Origin: Comamonadaceae bacterium PBBC2
GTDB lineage: Bacteria; Pseudomonadota; Gammaproteobacteria; Burkholderiales; Burkholderiaceae_C
Direction of reading: 5' to 3'
Length of the DNA: 64,000 nt
Assembly (NCBI GenBank): GCA_002255935.1
Contig: NKIO01000006.1
Span: 27,197-91,196, forward strand
The number at the start of each line of letters is the position of its first letter. Position 1 is the first letter of the stretch. The notes beneath the pieces are model-generated. The model was not told the DNA's origin, did no database searches, and worked only from the letters and a program-made list of their open reading frames with translations. Shown here in pieces: positions 32,501 to 36,454 of the stretch. The position numbers and the translations under genes were made by a program.

Positions 32501-33550
32501 ATCATTTCGGCAGATTTGGCTTCTGATGTGACCATCGGTGGTGCTGGCCAAGTCCTCATCACGGGAGATGTCACATCGGGCACCGTCAATCTGACCCATA
32601 TCACTGTCGACAGCTTGTCTTTCGATGACGGCTCTATTGCTGTCCCAGAAGATGCCACCTTGATCGTCAATGCTTCGCAAGTGATCAGCAGTGAAGCTAA
32701 CTTCACTGGTCCAGGTACGGTCTCTATCGTCGGCACCCATCTGGACGAGGTTTCTGCCTTGAGCAGTGTGAGCGCTACCGTCAAAAACATCACATTTGTA
32801 GAGTCAGGCTCTTTGCTGAATTCAGATGTGAGTTTTGCAGGCGTGAACGAAATTACCCTCGCCGAAGGCACCACCGAGTTCACTGCCGCCCAGGCAGCGG
32901 GCCGAGTGTTCTCTGGCTTGGGTGGCGTCACGATCCACGATGCAGCCGGTACGCAGACCTTCAATGGCACAGCGTACAGCGACACATTCTTGGGTCAGGG
33001 CAGCAACAGTGATGGGGTTGACTTTGGCAAACAAGACGGCGACGGTAATGACGTCAGTGGTTCCGACACTGTGCGTTTCTCTGGTGATGCCAGCGATATG
33101 ACTGTCACCGGCTTGACGTTTGGTGCATTGGTTGACAACGCACAAGCCGACGTTCTGGACTTCAGAAATCTGGCTTTGAACAACATTCATGCCGCTGGTT
33201 CGGTTTATGAGCAGTTGTCCATTGATGGCGAAATTTCATTGCCTACTCATCTGACAGGCTATGTGATTGGATTCAGCGATGTGACTGCAGAAGATGCTCG
33301 TGGTGTGGCCAATTTGTTCAGTTTGTTGTCAAACGCTTTGAACAAAACAGTGGACAATGGCGGCGATATGGTCTTCTTGATCGCCAACGCGGCAGGTAAC
33401 ACCAATGTCTGGCATTGGCACGATGTAAGTGCCCTTACTGGCAATGGTGACGTTCAGTCGGGCGAATTGACCAAGTTGGGCACGCTGGTCGGCGTGGATC
33501 AAACCGAGATCGCCAAGATCGAGCAAAACAACATCCACTTCATCGCTTAA
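14513..33550 (+). CDS. Giant (6,345-aa) repetitive surface adhesin, BapA/LapA-like, probable type I secretion substrate
   Basis: Single uninterrupted ORF. N-terminal globular region, then a hydrophobic + poly-Gly segment (WLYAALGGLAAMGAGGGGGGGS), helical repeats, Ig-like repeats and dozens of 'LTLxAxQAxGxxIxGxGxVxVxGL' units. C-terminus 'VWHWHDVSALTGNGDVQSGELTKLGTLVGVD...NNIHFIA' resembles T1SS-target ends. An alternative start at 14528 (MSNIKLVV) is plausible. Confidence 0.85.
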   Translation: MTEQTMSNIKLVVKSADGVRKTLTPQEFAQFKLLPGMKVMVLDETTGKVPAKLQAKRTAQDLTLNVDGETIKLSGFYDAQQVDFLPQGEAANGVSLSSSAPAPAGAGEALVWSSVAGVDASVVTGTASTGMGGNWLYAALGGLAAMGAGGGGGGGSKTIPSVPGTAIDGYLVGAKVYLINGTSKIDTGVVTDANGKFSIQNPNNYTVQIEGGTNSDTGLPNTMVLKAPGSATGAFVVTPLTTLIQAYLEKSPAGTTTAQAEAAVQKALGIPADVDLLTYDPLASTNTTLAVQVQKLAVSVVSVISLAEGQANDVINNIVANIISGNFNANAPLDLSDAADLTAVLSGVTTVSAAEVTAVVSAIQSATSLSEISTSQAAASVPFAVEVQLVNGKAVAVNFKGGVGDTITVSVDKDGTATFSRGGVDATTKVAKFFTTVEQTFNDMDGSANVSLKINADKGIKLVFNLVDTGAVDHYVVDAPNADFVTFKGDIGNQLGDTVGLKITDANPGQQDFIGMTVVTKDLVGAEKLGFYFDKTAKNSDGSADNDRVTLTPLSDIDSSNGSDISVVVVRNGAANTLLAQRPAGLTQDLMSVGYASVADTATAQAYVSASETGKLIIVLGSESEWSTLATNLKNNADLQFIGFGEENLKFFVGAVGPQTDTSTAVTLASLKNTHPDVYAAIVGGTVGSTTYADKTVGGLPTLEKQIADVQAALTGGTVTATDYDTLVKVSNAMAKLNGSDTGSVSKSISDAIGTAPSGWSTDTGTWTSQGTGLNGQVAGLINGAVTYLKGQVTSLDSKIHGAGTITATDYDTLVEISNALAKLNGIGDGSVAKSISDELGTWPTYDADTNTFGTDGSGVYQAVADKLDASIAKLQAVMNGGDISASEYATILDISNALEVLNGTGDGSVAKSISDELGTWPTYDADTNTFGTDGSGVYQAVADKLDASIAKLQAVLNGGDISASEYATILDISNALEVLNGTGDGSVAKSISDAIGHPSTEGNPAPEGSLWADIETAIANATADHTAPMAPIVSLLHDTGANNADGITSDGRLKITGLESGATVQYSTTNEDDSWVVVQSVFAPDLTDGSTVYVRQLDAAGNISDVTQFNVDLDATGPAIVSVSSSMEDDGYKAGTILPITVQFDEVVYVTGTPVLNLGGVDRAVSYYSGSGSDTLVFNYLVRYPDNAETLSASSLTVVGASIRDVAGNAADLSIDGDALAGIWIDTTAPDAPSVDDISRDNLFSTGVDGANMTITGHGEAGATITLVRTNTTALVNDQGVWTMTVNNAQSQFGLGTEDLVFTQTDAAGNLSLSATQEVTVVTGITGSASYLLSNSVKRTLANMDDIHVTGDTSLLNATSLIARSNGTIRFDNIKARYDQAADLPQDMEGVVIDKVTITGLDFDRQTVLVDLSTLDASTQIDYLGGTADEIIMVSASASNGNQRLLHIEGGAGGDTVRIIESASGTASTITGEVTAADGGDALILVGNIDISQAVVSGFESLILLTGSPSKVTLTAEQLSQFTSGISGSGSGSDQSVVQVLAEDSATTVDLIGSVIEDVASFQMGENITLKMSARYSDGVTFTQEQDAVGVTVVLVDFLDADLDLSASNVNFNLSGLSSGIHVNGDGVLSDGDHVITLPAVSEGQTLSLSANHLVGDASLSLSGTGELLVYGDFTHEGTADLTGITVHINFDEPVSEGSSEVNAGIEIGEVSIVIANADQINATEITGAGRLEIQEVKVNAEGQIADSNSGQALDLESLGNDLYVLVDINSSDAVLNDLNDTAHVDEYALAEGVSLTVREQSMTGKYISGDESNTLTIEDLGNCTDLNVDSAVNVVADVHNSIDMSYLDSAAQIDAYHLVSGPVLTQSTQDLNAAMGIPGDVQYACNDFTASRFDLSEHAGETVNLLLKGQDDHNVLFFLFSANGDLKGADANSGTDGYRAGLFNVTIEDGDYIQASWVSEFWDCASPSDFVDDQLTLGIQDATDTQIIVTEVLPPLSDTVIDGNALDAQLDYLPGNVRGVSGDREFVYSHIDLNDYVGQTVNLLSQGRDGLNVVLVLKNAAGEVLGADNGSAGQFTQGQFETGLLNVTVNVGDYIELTYDAELNGCCGSDYHFNAPLMLGVQDTETGHIARIDVPWHFSEVPTLTAKAGQISNHIVDGAGDLVITHVAVNLAGQLADDQLSDGGDYASISLTQVSLNGHVAIRIDSTNSAESVLNDSTDLAPVDEIQIIGSNTLYADAGTLDGKLVTGNTAHVVVSGDANADLNNVDTGSLDMTAAQGVITFSNVESAQTVIMREDQADARTIRVEAGGRLQIEDWTVTTDLSEVTRDVDGSGLGITNAYGTTYVKHGETTVLNYYNGNMGTGLYENVMVHFDGSIEITELTSTSTVTLYGSSDDGLAVFIDGQEVIMDWTGHGNERWNSTGVFEMSPGPHNIEIWYFQGDGGHNLGLFYQVADGDIKSFTQGNSSPQDGFDNTYSVFSGQYDVFSFNPGLINIEEVQPWLHPEIFSTTASAEVIGHITSDSLPEGEDVLDMMDETLSPNLTGFSIDQNLTLTLKAEQATGLKITGEDATGDLDVGGSVVINNLDGTDSDEDGQADAVYDFSSIHAGEAGSVLVNITTSETLNAQTNLGEAQVNVAESVTLTVTAGQASGVGFSGLGALVLTQMDAEANLQSVDNENLSVIVQVAADESLDAKTFTNLGPVTAYEILDETVETDSQYTNADGWFVQRVDFGSDTIGHSVNISLDSEKNLHSYLSLRNIAGELVREVLFDDYQYDPEFTDVEIQEGDYLEFGYFSKHGNSQDSLNLTVTDATDPSTVYIETTEYVLGQTGSLTLLSDQVSGKDVTGFGVLTIEQFQANTDLSKIDSDLDPWEVWGSGVTVIAKIDAEADVVFDSENRTAWIVDRFEVAGSLTLDASQAWATVIDGSGSVLVTHLEEEAGTDLSWITTAEVQARVSGDVTFTGQLGSASVLVDGGATLTLDDARADGVTMSGEGSVTVVVLGDDGEGHLNADLSQIAVTGPLTLHLSSTVNLAQDSANLEGVNNIVMGVVKDLDRAHAMSLQGISVSLADDTIENQESESIAQLLDGNDSTKFYTDTSQNAAFVIDMGAEKVVHALSLTTADDHAERDPAHVTVLGSNDGETFVEIASFDTALPEERQTESGTFAFDNSTGYRYYKFVFNETNATLTQEIGAGTQIADIHLFTQPSTLTISASDADLLNITEIAEGSVVIVTGDADADLLSIDVTTLDLHLATGDLNYAHEIGEGKNLRLTLAQALADQADFSGTGTLVVMDDAITSDTDLTGIAGSVHLSFQSGTETTSVISVDAGHTLTLTAAQASGQHISGEGTVIITGHPTADVDLSFISADIDLSGLTGYEIVEGALTFDGHAITLPALVADQSITLDADQLTGQLTLNGEAGTLLIKGDLAEAQVIDLTHVSSDVTVSTTDPVFDGETPISDGVGINVPNEAVLILKPVHANGQTITGDGTVSVSGDVSEGATVDLRDISATLNFSDDGADAQSSIQVGVDATLKLWATQADGQIIAGDPAAVQNVSETVTFEDVVIDNPDGQPVLNGFHGFNWNIPVDQDGGTVLNVLNGDTYDVSGSGYEMAAQDAGSVVAYNNYAMQPITITRTDGGDFNFVGVQLTAAWMDLTVTLTGYNNGVLVGTREVTLTTATETTLDFDWGDIDQLVISSDTDADNRHIVIDDFRYTTSVTGSGSVEIFGLEEAPHANFATITDTIVSIHVGDNAQVVFDGDLGDSARHQVLLGDSATLTLTASQADSRTISGDDTNNITVTSLADDTNLDGLSSDATVVAQIDAVIDVSSNGHLGRVDTFEFVEALEPPSLTLSASQAVANVLHISGDGTTVIIGDVTVDNAVMDLTHIATTLSFADNDDAEPSIALADGVTLKVNAQQADGRVIFNADAASSTVEIYALENKSDANFSGIYTAAKIYVSADASSFTFNGQLGDPDNHAVYLGANADVTLSATEASGRVMEGDDTNQLTVTSVDGNTNLDDVSTALTLTAGIFGTTNLVTNSHLAHVDVYSLLQSGEPAELTLSASQIDGRTVDGLGSLIVKGLVANDQQKLSTDLSNVSVGIDVTAEVLGNSDLTADSATLTKIDAITIVKAALDLSGATVTAVPLEMEDTADHGEVALNVLDHDVGTKYFSGTGTGAGLVIEMSTATVVNALSITTANDEFGRNPSTFTVKGSVDGIQWVTIVADQAVELADAPYVQSDIYSFSNATAYLYYEVTFPTTVGADSTQLSELNLYAPGTPSLTINVDDASGKEITGDATVVVVGSTSSSVDLSLVSATTLDIHAADIAGDLTLPQSIAQDHTWILNAGQADGRDIDGLGSLQVNGIQTNTDLSGVVLPVQGGTNVTDFTGAFAASTWTYDEQHFTFSDTDTDGVTDTLVLTSSFDPHMNENNGGYPAAIINSAAVPANGELSIDFSFASSLLTNGYDVVGLYFNGGDNQLTLQLNNDVVVNLVGNHAHWEMAGYVFDVTNWLVDGDNVTGTVVFHAVTGQSVQLFAFSSQIDSAITYTNFAFTPTAQSTPGLANLVGVINEHSDFADASNVFDIVGHSNLENMTAYVIDGGYTLKLNSAQANGLTVTAGEGVTEAEVMVADDVATGASVSLTNITSAVSINFGIDDGVGIDVGTGGTLTLRTDQADQQSISGNGTVAIDGDIAAEITVDLRNVTTEVTFQTTDNSNSIQVNGTLKVNAEAISTAVVTGEGTVEVYGLDLNSTVDLSSVGSEDPDNLTVTAMITDHTDLSEEAAAHFATVDSYVVSDGVTLTLNAAEANGATVTDALDSAGELYVVGLVSGAIGDGGTDLTNVTVTGTITVEVTGESNISENTSLLVVDTFHVADGGVLTLTAEQADGNTVVANGVDRTGAVVITGIEGKPDAHLDGIDSPDITLAVSANLDPLSFTGELGDAKVSIGENTSLTLSAGQADGRVVLGTGSLVVDALQTGTNLSNVEMAIASLTGRITEASDLTDGVFDITSAADLDQVTAYAIDGAYTLKVGSAVASGLTVYQTDQSSGGAVFVSDDVAAEATIDLTSIESSVTVTFGADDEAGIDVGTDGLLIMRADQATAQTVTGAGAMRVVGNLVETVDLSKAAVGAVQFDLDNNSELDTGITVAAGQTLKIGGNQLGATTVTVEGNLDVYLGTADADFDLDALVTATGEGLVTVHVTSNLDLSGNTHFTEITHFVVDAEVTLTLDPALANDAYVSGEGTVHVTDLGADADALTVNLADLTASSVTATFAANTGEFTGDLGTAVVTVTAGAVMTLSADKANGHTINGAVAESIADVIHDGGSIVITGLDATPVDLSLITAGAGVAGEPGMPAGTFTTTVISSVTIDPTTDLGTLAISIDDGMTFGLTADQADLRAISGVGTAEIHGDITGDNAVVDLTHIEATLSFLDEAEETATVEVGAENTLVLNASQASGQLITGTGTVRIADDVTVGIVNLKTISANLDFTDNGLDVADGATLQLTAAQASAKTITGAGTVEIVGLAADTDLSNVGAAIAVADLTGVLAEQQWSVEGVGGAVAFTQTTLTLSSTNDQPQAVITPGAGTYQFHYDFSSDAYTNVYVMVNGNYGSRTVLNSGGAISGDVELVLNDGDSVTFVVFTGGTAELSVSSMLFTPSGGGDAHVSVSVTDSVDVSGNTMLDSVDQYTVTDQTTLTLNASEASGRTIDGPGTAVIVGNVSSGTVDLTGVSANLEFFEGDITVSDNAILKVTVNQLGSTLVSGDGTLEIVGDLADATTMDLQADTVADIGFGDEGIDITGATLKMTATQIQGQDIHGAGTLVVGGNVPGNRWTMDLTTVSTDTAIDFADSSDDAFGITIGANSVLAINAAHLSGKFVSGPGTIQIYGTLTDAIDLSHVDTAVSIDLTQLDALDSLPDLPGLASGQELVLTTSQAAGLTIDQPDATVRITNVSDALDGDGNLNVDLSHITADTVTLDVDVPSWDTPVTVTGELGSTQVTVEGYAQLIISADLASDVTIGGAGQVLITGDVTSGTVNLTHITVDSLSFDDGSIAVPEDATLIVNASQVISSEANFTGPGTVSIVGTHLDEVSALSSVSATVKNITFVESGSLLNSDVSFAGVNEITLAEGTTEFTAAQAAGRVFSGLGGVTIHDAAGTQTFNGTAYSDTFLGQGSNSDGVDFGKQDGDGNDVSGSDTVRFSGDASDMTVTGLTFGALVDNAQADVLDFRNLALNNIHAAGSVYEQLSIDGEISLPTHLTGYVIGFSDVTAEDARGVANLFSLLSNALNKTVDNGGDMVFLIANAAGNTNVWHWHDVSALTGNGDVQSGELTKLGTLVGVDQTEIAKIEQNNIHFIA
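16994..17505 (+). repeat. 234-bp (78-aa) near-identical tandem repeat inside the giant adhesin
   Basis: 'GGCGACGGCTCGGTGGCCAAGAGCATCAGTGA' begins at 16994, 17228 and 17462 (exactly 234 bp apart). The two complete units appear to differ only at GTGATGAAC/GTGCTGAAC (M/L). Diverged copies lie upstream (16621-16993). Confidence 0.92.
17585..18480 (+). other. Bacterial Ig-like repeats within giant adhesin
   Basis: 'DHTAPMAPIVSLLHDTGANNADGITSDGRLKITGLESGATVQYS...VRQLDAAGNISDVTQFNVDLDATGP' and 'DTTAPDAPSVDDISRDNLFSTGVDGANMTITGHGEAGATITLV'. Confidence 0.75.
20130..20910 (+). other. Two PPC-like / jelly-roll-like modules inserted in the giant adhesin (a third near 22650-22980)
   Basis: 'FDLSEHAGETVNLLLKGQDDHNVLFFLFSANGDLKGAD...GDYIQASW' and 'IDLNDYVGQTVNLLSQGRDGLNVVLVLKNAAGEVLGAD...GDYIELTYDAELNGCCGSD'. 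Third: 'VDFGSDTIGHSVNISLDSEKNLHSYLSLRNIAGELVREV...GDYLEFGY'. Confidence 0.55.
21520..21900 (+). other. PA14-like domain within giant adhesin
   Basis: 'NVMVHFDGSIEITELTSTSTVTLYGSSDDGLAVFIDGQEVIMDWTGHGNERWNSTGVFEMSPGPHNIEIWYFQGDGGHNLGLFYQ' has the PA14 pattern (SDDGxxxxIDG...HxIxIxYF...). Confidence 0.75.
23690..24125 (+). other. F5/8 type C (discoidin)-like module 1 within giant adhesin
   Basis: 'AQLLDGNDSTKFYTDTSQNAAFVIDMGAEKVVHALSLTTADDHAERDPAHVTVLGSNDGETFVEIASFD...GYRYYKFVFNET...QIADIHLF'. Confidence 0.7.
26900..27335 (+). other. F5/8 type C (discoidin)-like module 2 within giant adhesin
   Basis: 'ALNVLDHDVGTKYFSGTGTGAGLVIEMSTATVVNALSITTANDEFGRNPSTFTVKGSVDGIQWVTIVADQ...AYLYYEVTFPTTVGADSTQLSELNLY' parallels module 1. 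Confidence 0.7.
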
Positions 33551-33564
33551 TCCTCCAACCCCGC

Positions 33565-33604
33565 GCAAGGAATCGTGAACTTGTTTCACGCTTCCTTGCT
33601 TTTG
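33565..33604 (+). terminator. Rho-independent terminator of the giant adhesin
   Basis: GCAAGGAATCGTGAA-CTTGT-TTCACGCTTCCTTGC (15-bp stem, one mismatch) followed by TTTTG. Confidence 0.75.
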
Positions 33605-33648
33605 TCAAAGGTGTTCAAGTCAAGCGGTCTTCACAGACCGCGCCATGA

Positions 33649-34365
33649 ATGATGGATATGTCTACTGTTCGCCAAGTGGAGTCACCCAAGGTCCTTGTGA
33701 TCGAGGATGAGTCCGACTTGCGCGAATCCATCGTGTCTTACCTGAAAATGGAAGGCATCGATGCGGATGGCGCGGGCAGCTTGCATGCTGCCGAGCTGTG
33801 GATGCTGATGCACAGCTTCGATGTGTTGGTGCTCGATGTCGGCTTGCCCGACGGCGATGCGTTGACCTGGCTGGAGGAGCGCAATGGCTTGCGCGACAAA
33901 GGCATCATCATCACCTCTGCCCGCAGCAGCACGGCCGACCGTGTGCTGGGCGCGCAAGTGGGTGCTGACACTTATTTGGTCAAGCCGGTGTTGCTGGAAG
34001 AGTTGACGGCCGTGGTGCGCAATTTGATGCGGCGCTTGCGCCCATCGGTGGGCGGTGCGTGGGTGCTCAACTCATTGACTTGGTTGTTGGCTTCGCCCGA
34101 GGGGCGCAGCGTGAAGCTGTCCCACTCAGAGCATGTGTTGCTGACGCACCTGTCGCGGGCGCCAGGCAAGACGGTGTCGCGACCCGATTTGATCGTGGCT
34201 TTGGGCCAAGACCCCGAGCATTACGACCCCCGGCGGCTGGAGATCATGGTGCGGCGTTTGCGCAGCAAGGTGGTGGACTCTTTGGGCAGCGAGCTGCCCT
34301 TGGTGACGGCGCACCGACAAGGTTACGCTTTCACGGCGCCGATCTCGATCCGCAAGGGCGATTAA
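33649..34365 (+). CDS. OmpR-family response regulator (RR1)
   Basis: Receiver 'PKVLVIEDESDLRE...VLVLDVGLPDGDAL...TSAR...GADTYLVKPVLLEEL' and winged-helix 'RRLEIMVRRLRSKV...AHRQGYAFTAPI'. Confidence 0.92.
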   Translation: MMDMSTVRQVESPKVLVIEDESDLRESIVSYLKMEGIDADGAGSLHAAELWMLMHSFDVLVLDVGLPDGDALTWLEERNGLRDKGIIITSARSSTADRVLGAQVGADTYLVKPVLLEELTAVVRNLMRRLRPSVGGAWVLNSLTWLLASPEGRSVKLSHSEHVLLTHLSRAPGKTVSRPDLIVALGQDPEHYDPRRLEIMVRRLRSKVVDSLGSELPLVTAHRQGYAFTAPISIRKGD

Positions 34366-34420
34366 GGTCCCGAAAATCCCATGAGCGGCCAGGGGCTGCG
34401 CATGGTGTATCGTTCAGCAT

Positions 34421-36454
34421 TTGCTTTTTGACCTCCGGGTCAGGGTGTTGAGCGGCTTGGGACTGATCAGATCACTGTTTTTGTTTGCTTTTTTGTGGGC
34501 CCAGGCCGCCATGGCGCTGCAGGTCCAAGAGGGTGCTGGGCCTGTGAATTTGTCAGGCAGCATCGAGGTGCTCGAAGATCCATCGGGGCAATTGACGCTG
34601 GCCCAGGTGCAATCGCCTGAATGGGCCGCACGGTTTGCAAAGCCCAAGTCGACAGGGGCGAGTCTGAACTTGGGCTTCACGGCCTCGACTTATTGGTTGC
34701 GGTTTTCTCTTTCGGAAAGCGCGGCCAGCTCGGCCAATTGGTTGCTGCAAATCAACTACCCCGCGCTCGACTTGGTGGAATACCACGCGCCCGGTGCCGA
34801 TCCGGTCATCACTGGCAGGGGGCAGCCGGTGTCTTCTAGGCCTTTGTGGCATCGGTTTTTTGTGTTTCCGCTGCAGTTGCAAACACAAGCGCAATTTCAC
34901 TACCTGCGCGTGGCCACGCAAGGCGATTTGACGGTGCCGGTTTGGGTGTCTACCGCCAAAGATTTTTTCAGCCTCAGCCAGAGCCAGTCGGCTTTGCAGT
35001 TCTTGTACTTTGGCGGCTTGCTGGTCATGTGCTTGTACAACGTGTTCGTGTATTCCTTTGTGCGCGAAAAGTTGTTCCTGGTCTACGCCGCCTATGCCAG
35101 TGCATTGGGCATGGGCATGATGGCCGGCAATGGGTTTTCCCGGTTGATCTTGTGGCCCGATTGGGTGGCCTTTGATTCGGTGGCGCAGTATTTTTTCTTT
35201 TCGGTCGCAGGCGGCATGTTGGTGATGCTGACGCGCGGCTTTGTGGCGGCCCGGCAATCGAGTGTTTTTGACTGGGCATGCCGCGCCAGTGCGGCGTTTT
35301 TTTGCGCCATTGCGGTGACTTTGCTGGCCAGTGTGTGGTGGCACTTCAACACGCTTTGGGTCAATCAGGCCTTGATGCTGTGCGGTGCGCTGGGTGTGGT
35401 GGTGATCGTGGTGGGTGTATTTTTGGCCTGGCGCAGCGGCCGCAGAGGATTGCGGTTTTTCATGGCGTCGTGGATGGTCTTGGCTTTGGGCATCTTTACC
35501 GCTTCGGCCCGCATGATGGGATGGGTGCCCACCAACGCCGTGACCGCTTATGCCTTGCAAATTTCGTCGGTCTTTGAGATGTTCTTTTTGTTTTTGGCTT
35601 TGGCCGATCAGTGGCGCTTGGACCGCAAGGTTCGGGTGCAGGCCCAAGCCAATGAGAAGGAAATCCGCGATCTGTACACCGCGACCTTGTTGATGACCAA
35701 AGAGAGCCTGGAAGAAACCGTCCAGCAGCGCACGCAGCAGCTGGAGTTGGCCTTGGCCCAAGAAAAGCAGACCTTGGCGCAGTACGTGCGGTTTGGCGCG
35801 ATGATTTCGCATGAGTTTCGCAACCCCTTGGCCATCATCAACAGCCAGCTGAGCTTGATGCACAAAGAGCATGAGCGCGGGCAGTTGCAGTTGGAACAGC
35901 GCTTGTCGATATTGGGCAGTGCCACCCGTCGCTTGAGCAGCATGTTTGACAAGTGGCTGCAATCAGACAAGGTCCATCAAACCTTGGAGGACATTGCACC
36001 CCATCGGGTGCCCCTGCCGCAATGGCTGAAAAACTTTGTCCATTCCAATGCCCACAGCTTTGGGGGCATGCCCATGACGCTCAAGCTTCATCCTGCTGCG
36101 GCATTTGCGGTCATGGATGAGTATTTGCTGGAAATCGTCCTGAGCAACTTGATCGACAACGCACGCAAGTACGCGGGTCAAAATGCACGCGTCATCCTCG
36201 AGACCCGAACAAAGCCTGGGTGTGTGGGCATTGCGGTCACTGACAACGGTCCGGGCATTGCCCAGGAGCATCAAGCCAAAGTGTTCGACGAGTATTTCCG
36301 GGTGTCGCCGCAAAGTGGTGTTCATGGCATGGGCCTGGGCTTGTCGATTGTCAGACGCATCGCCGAAGCACACGGCGGAGACCTTGAGCTGCAAAGTGAA
36401 CTGGGACAAGGCTGCAGCTTTTGCCTTTGGCTGCCTGAGAGAAACGCATCATGA
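34421..36454 (+). CDS. Sensor histidine kinase with 7TMR-DISM extracellular and 7TM domains
   Basis: DISMED2-like N-terminus (WLRFSL...LLQINYPALDLVEYH), multiple TM helices, H-box 'GAMISHEFRNPLAIINSQ', N/G boxes 'NLIDNARKYAG...VTDNGPGIAQEH...GMGLGLSIVRRIAEAHGG'. Start uncertain (TTG 34421 or GTG 34445). Confidence 0.9.
   Translation: MLFDLRVRVLSGLGLIRSLFLFAFLWAQAAMALQVQEGAGPVNLSGSIEVLEDPSGQLTLAQVQSPEWAARFAKPKSTGASLNLGFTASTYWLRFSLSESAASSANWLLQINYPALDLVEYHAPGADPVITGRGQPVSSRPLWHRFFVFPLQLQTQAQFHYLRVATQGDLTVPVWVSTAKDFFSLSQSQSALQFLYFGGLLVMCLYNVFVYSFVREKLFLVYAAYASALGMGMMAGNGFSRLILWPDWVAFDSVAQYFFFSVAGGMLVMLTRGFVAARQSSVFDWACRASAAFFCAIAVTLLASVWWHFNTLWVNQALMLCGALGVVVIVVGVFLAWRSGRRGLRFFMASWMVLALGIFTASARMMGWVPTNAVTAYALQISSVFEMFFLFLALADQWRLDRKVRVQAQANEKEIRDLYTATLLMTKESLEETVQQRTQQLELALAQEKQTLAQYVRFGAMISHEFRNPLAIINSQLSLMHKEHERGQLQLEQRLSILGSATRRLSSMFDKWLQSDKVHQTLEDIAPHRVPLPQWLKNFVHSNAHSFGGMPMTLKLHPAAAFAVMDEYLLEIVLSNLIDNARKYAGQNARVILETRTKPGCVGIAVTDNGPGIAQEHQAKVFDEYFRVSPQSGVHGMGLGLSIVRRIAEAHGGDLELQSELGQGCSFCLWLPERNAS

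Noticed and set aside
14513-33550. RTX toxin assignment for the giant protein
   Set aside because: No convincing GGxGxDxxx nonapeptide array; repeats are of a different type. T1SS-like secretion remains inferential.
14417-33589. Antisense ORFs opposite the giant adhesin (e.g. 16577-17839, 5362-7599-type long ORFs)
   Set aside because: Repetitive His/Arg/Val-rich translations mirroring the sense repeats; no start context or domain support.
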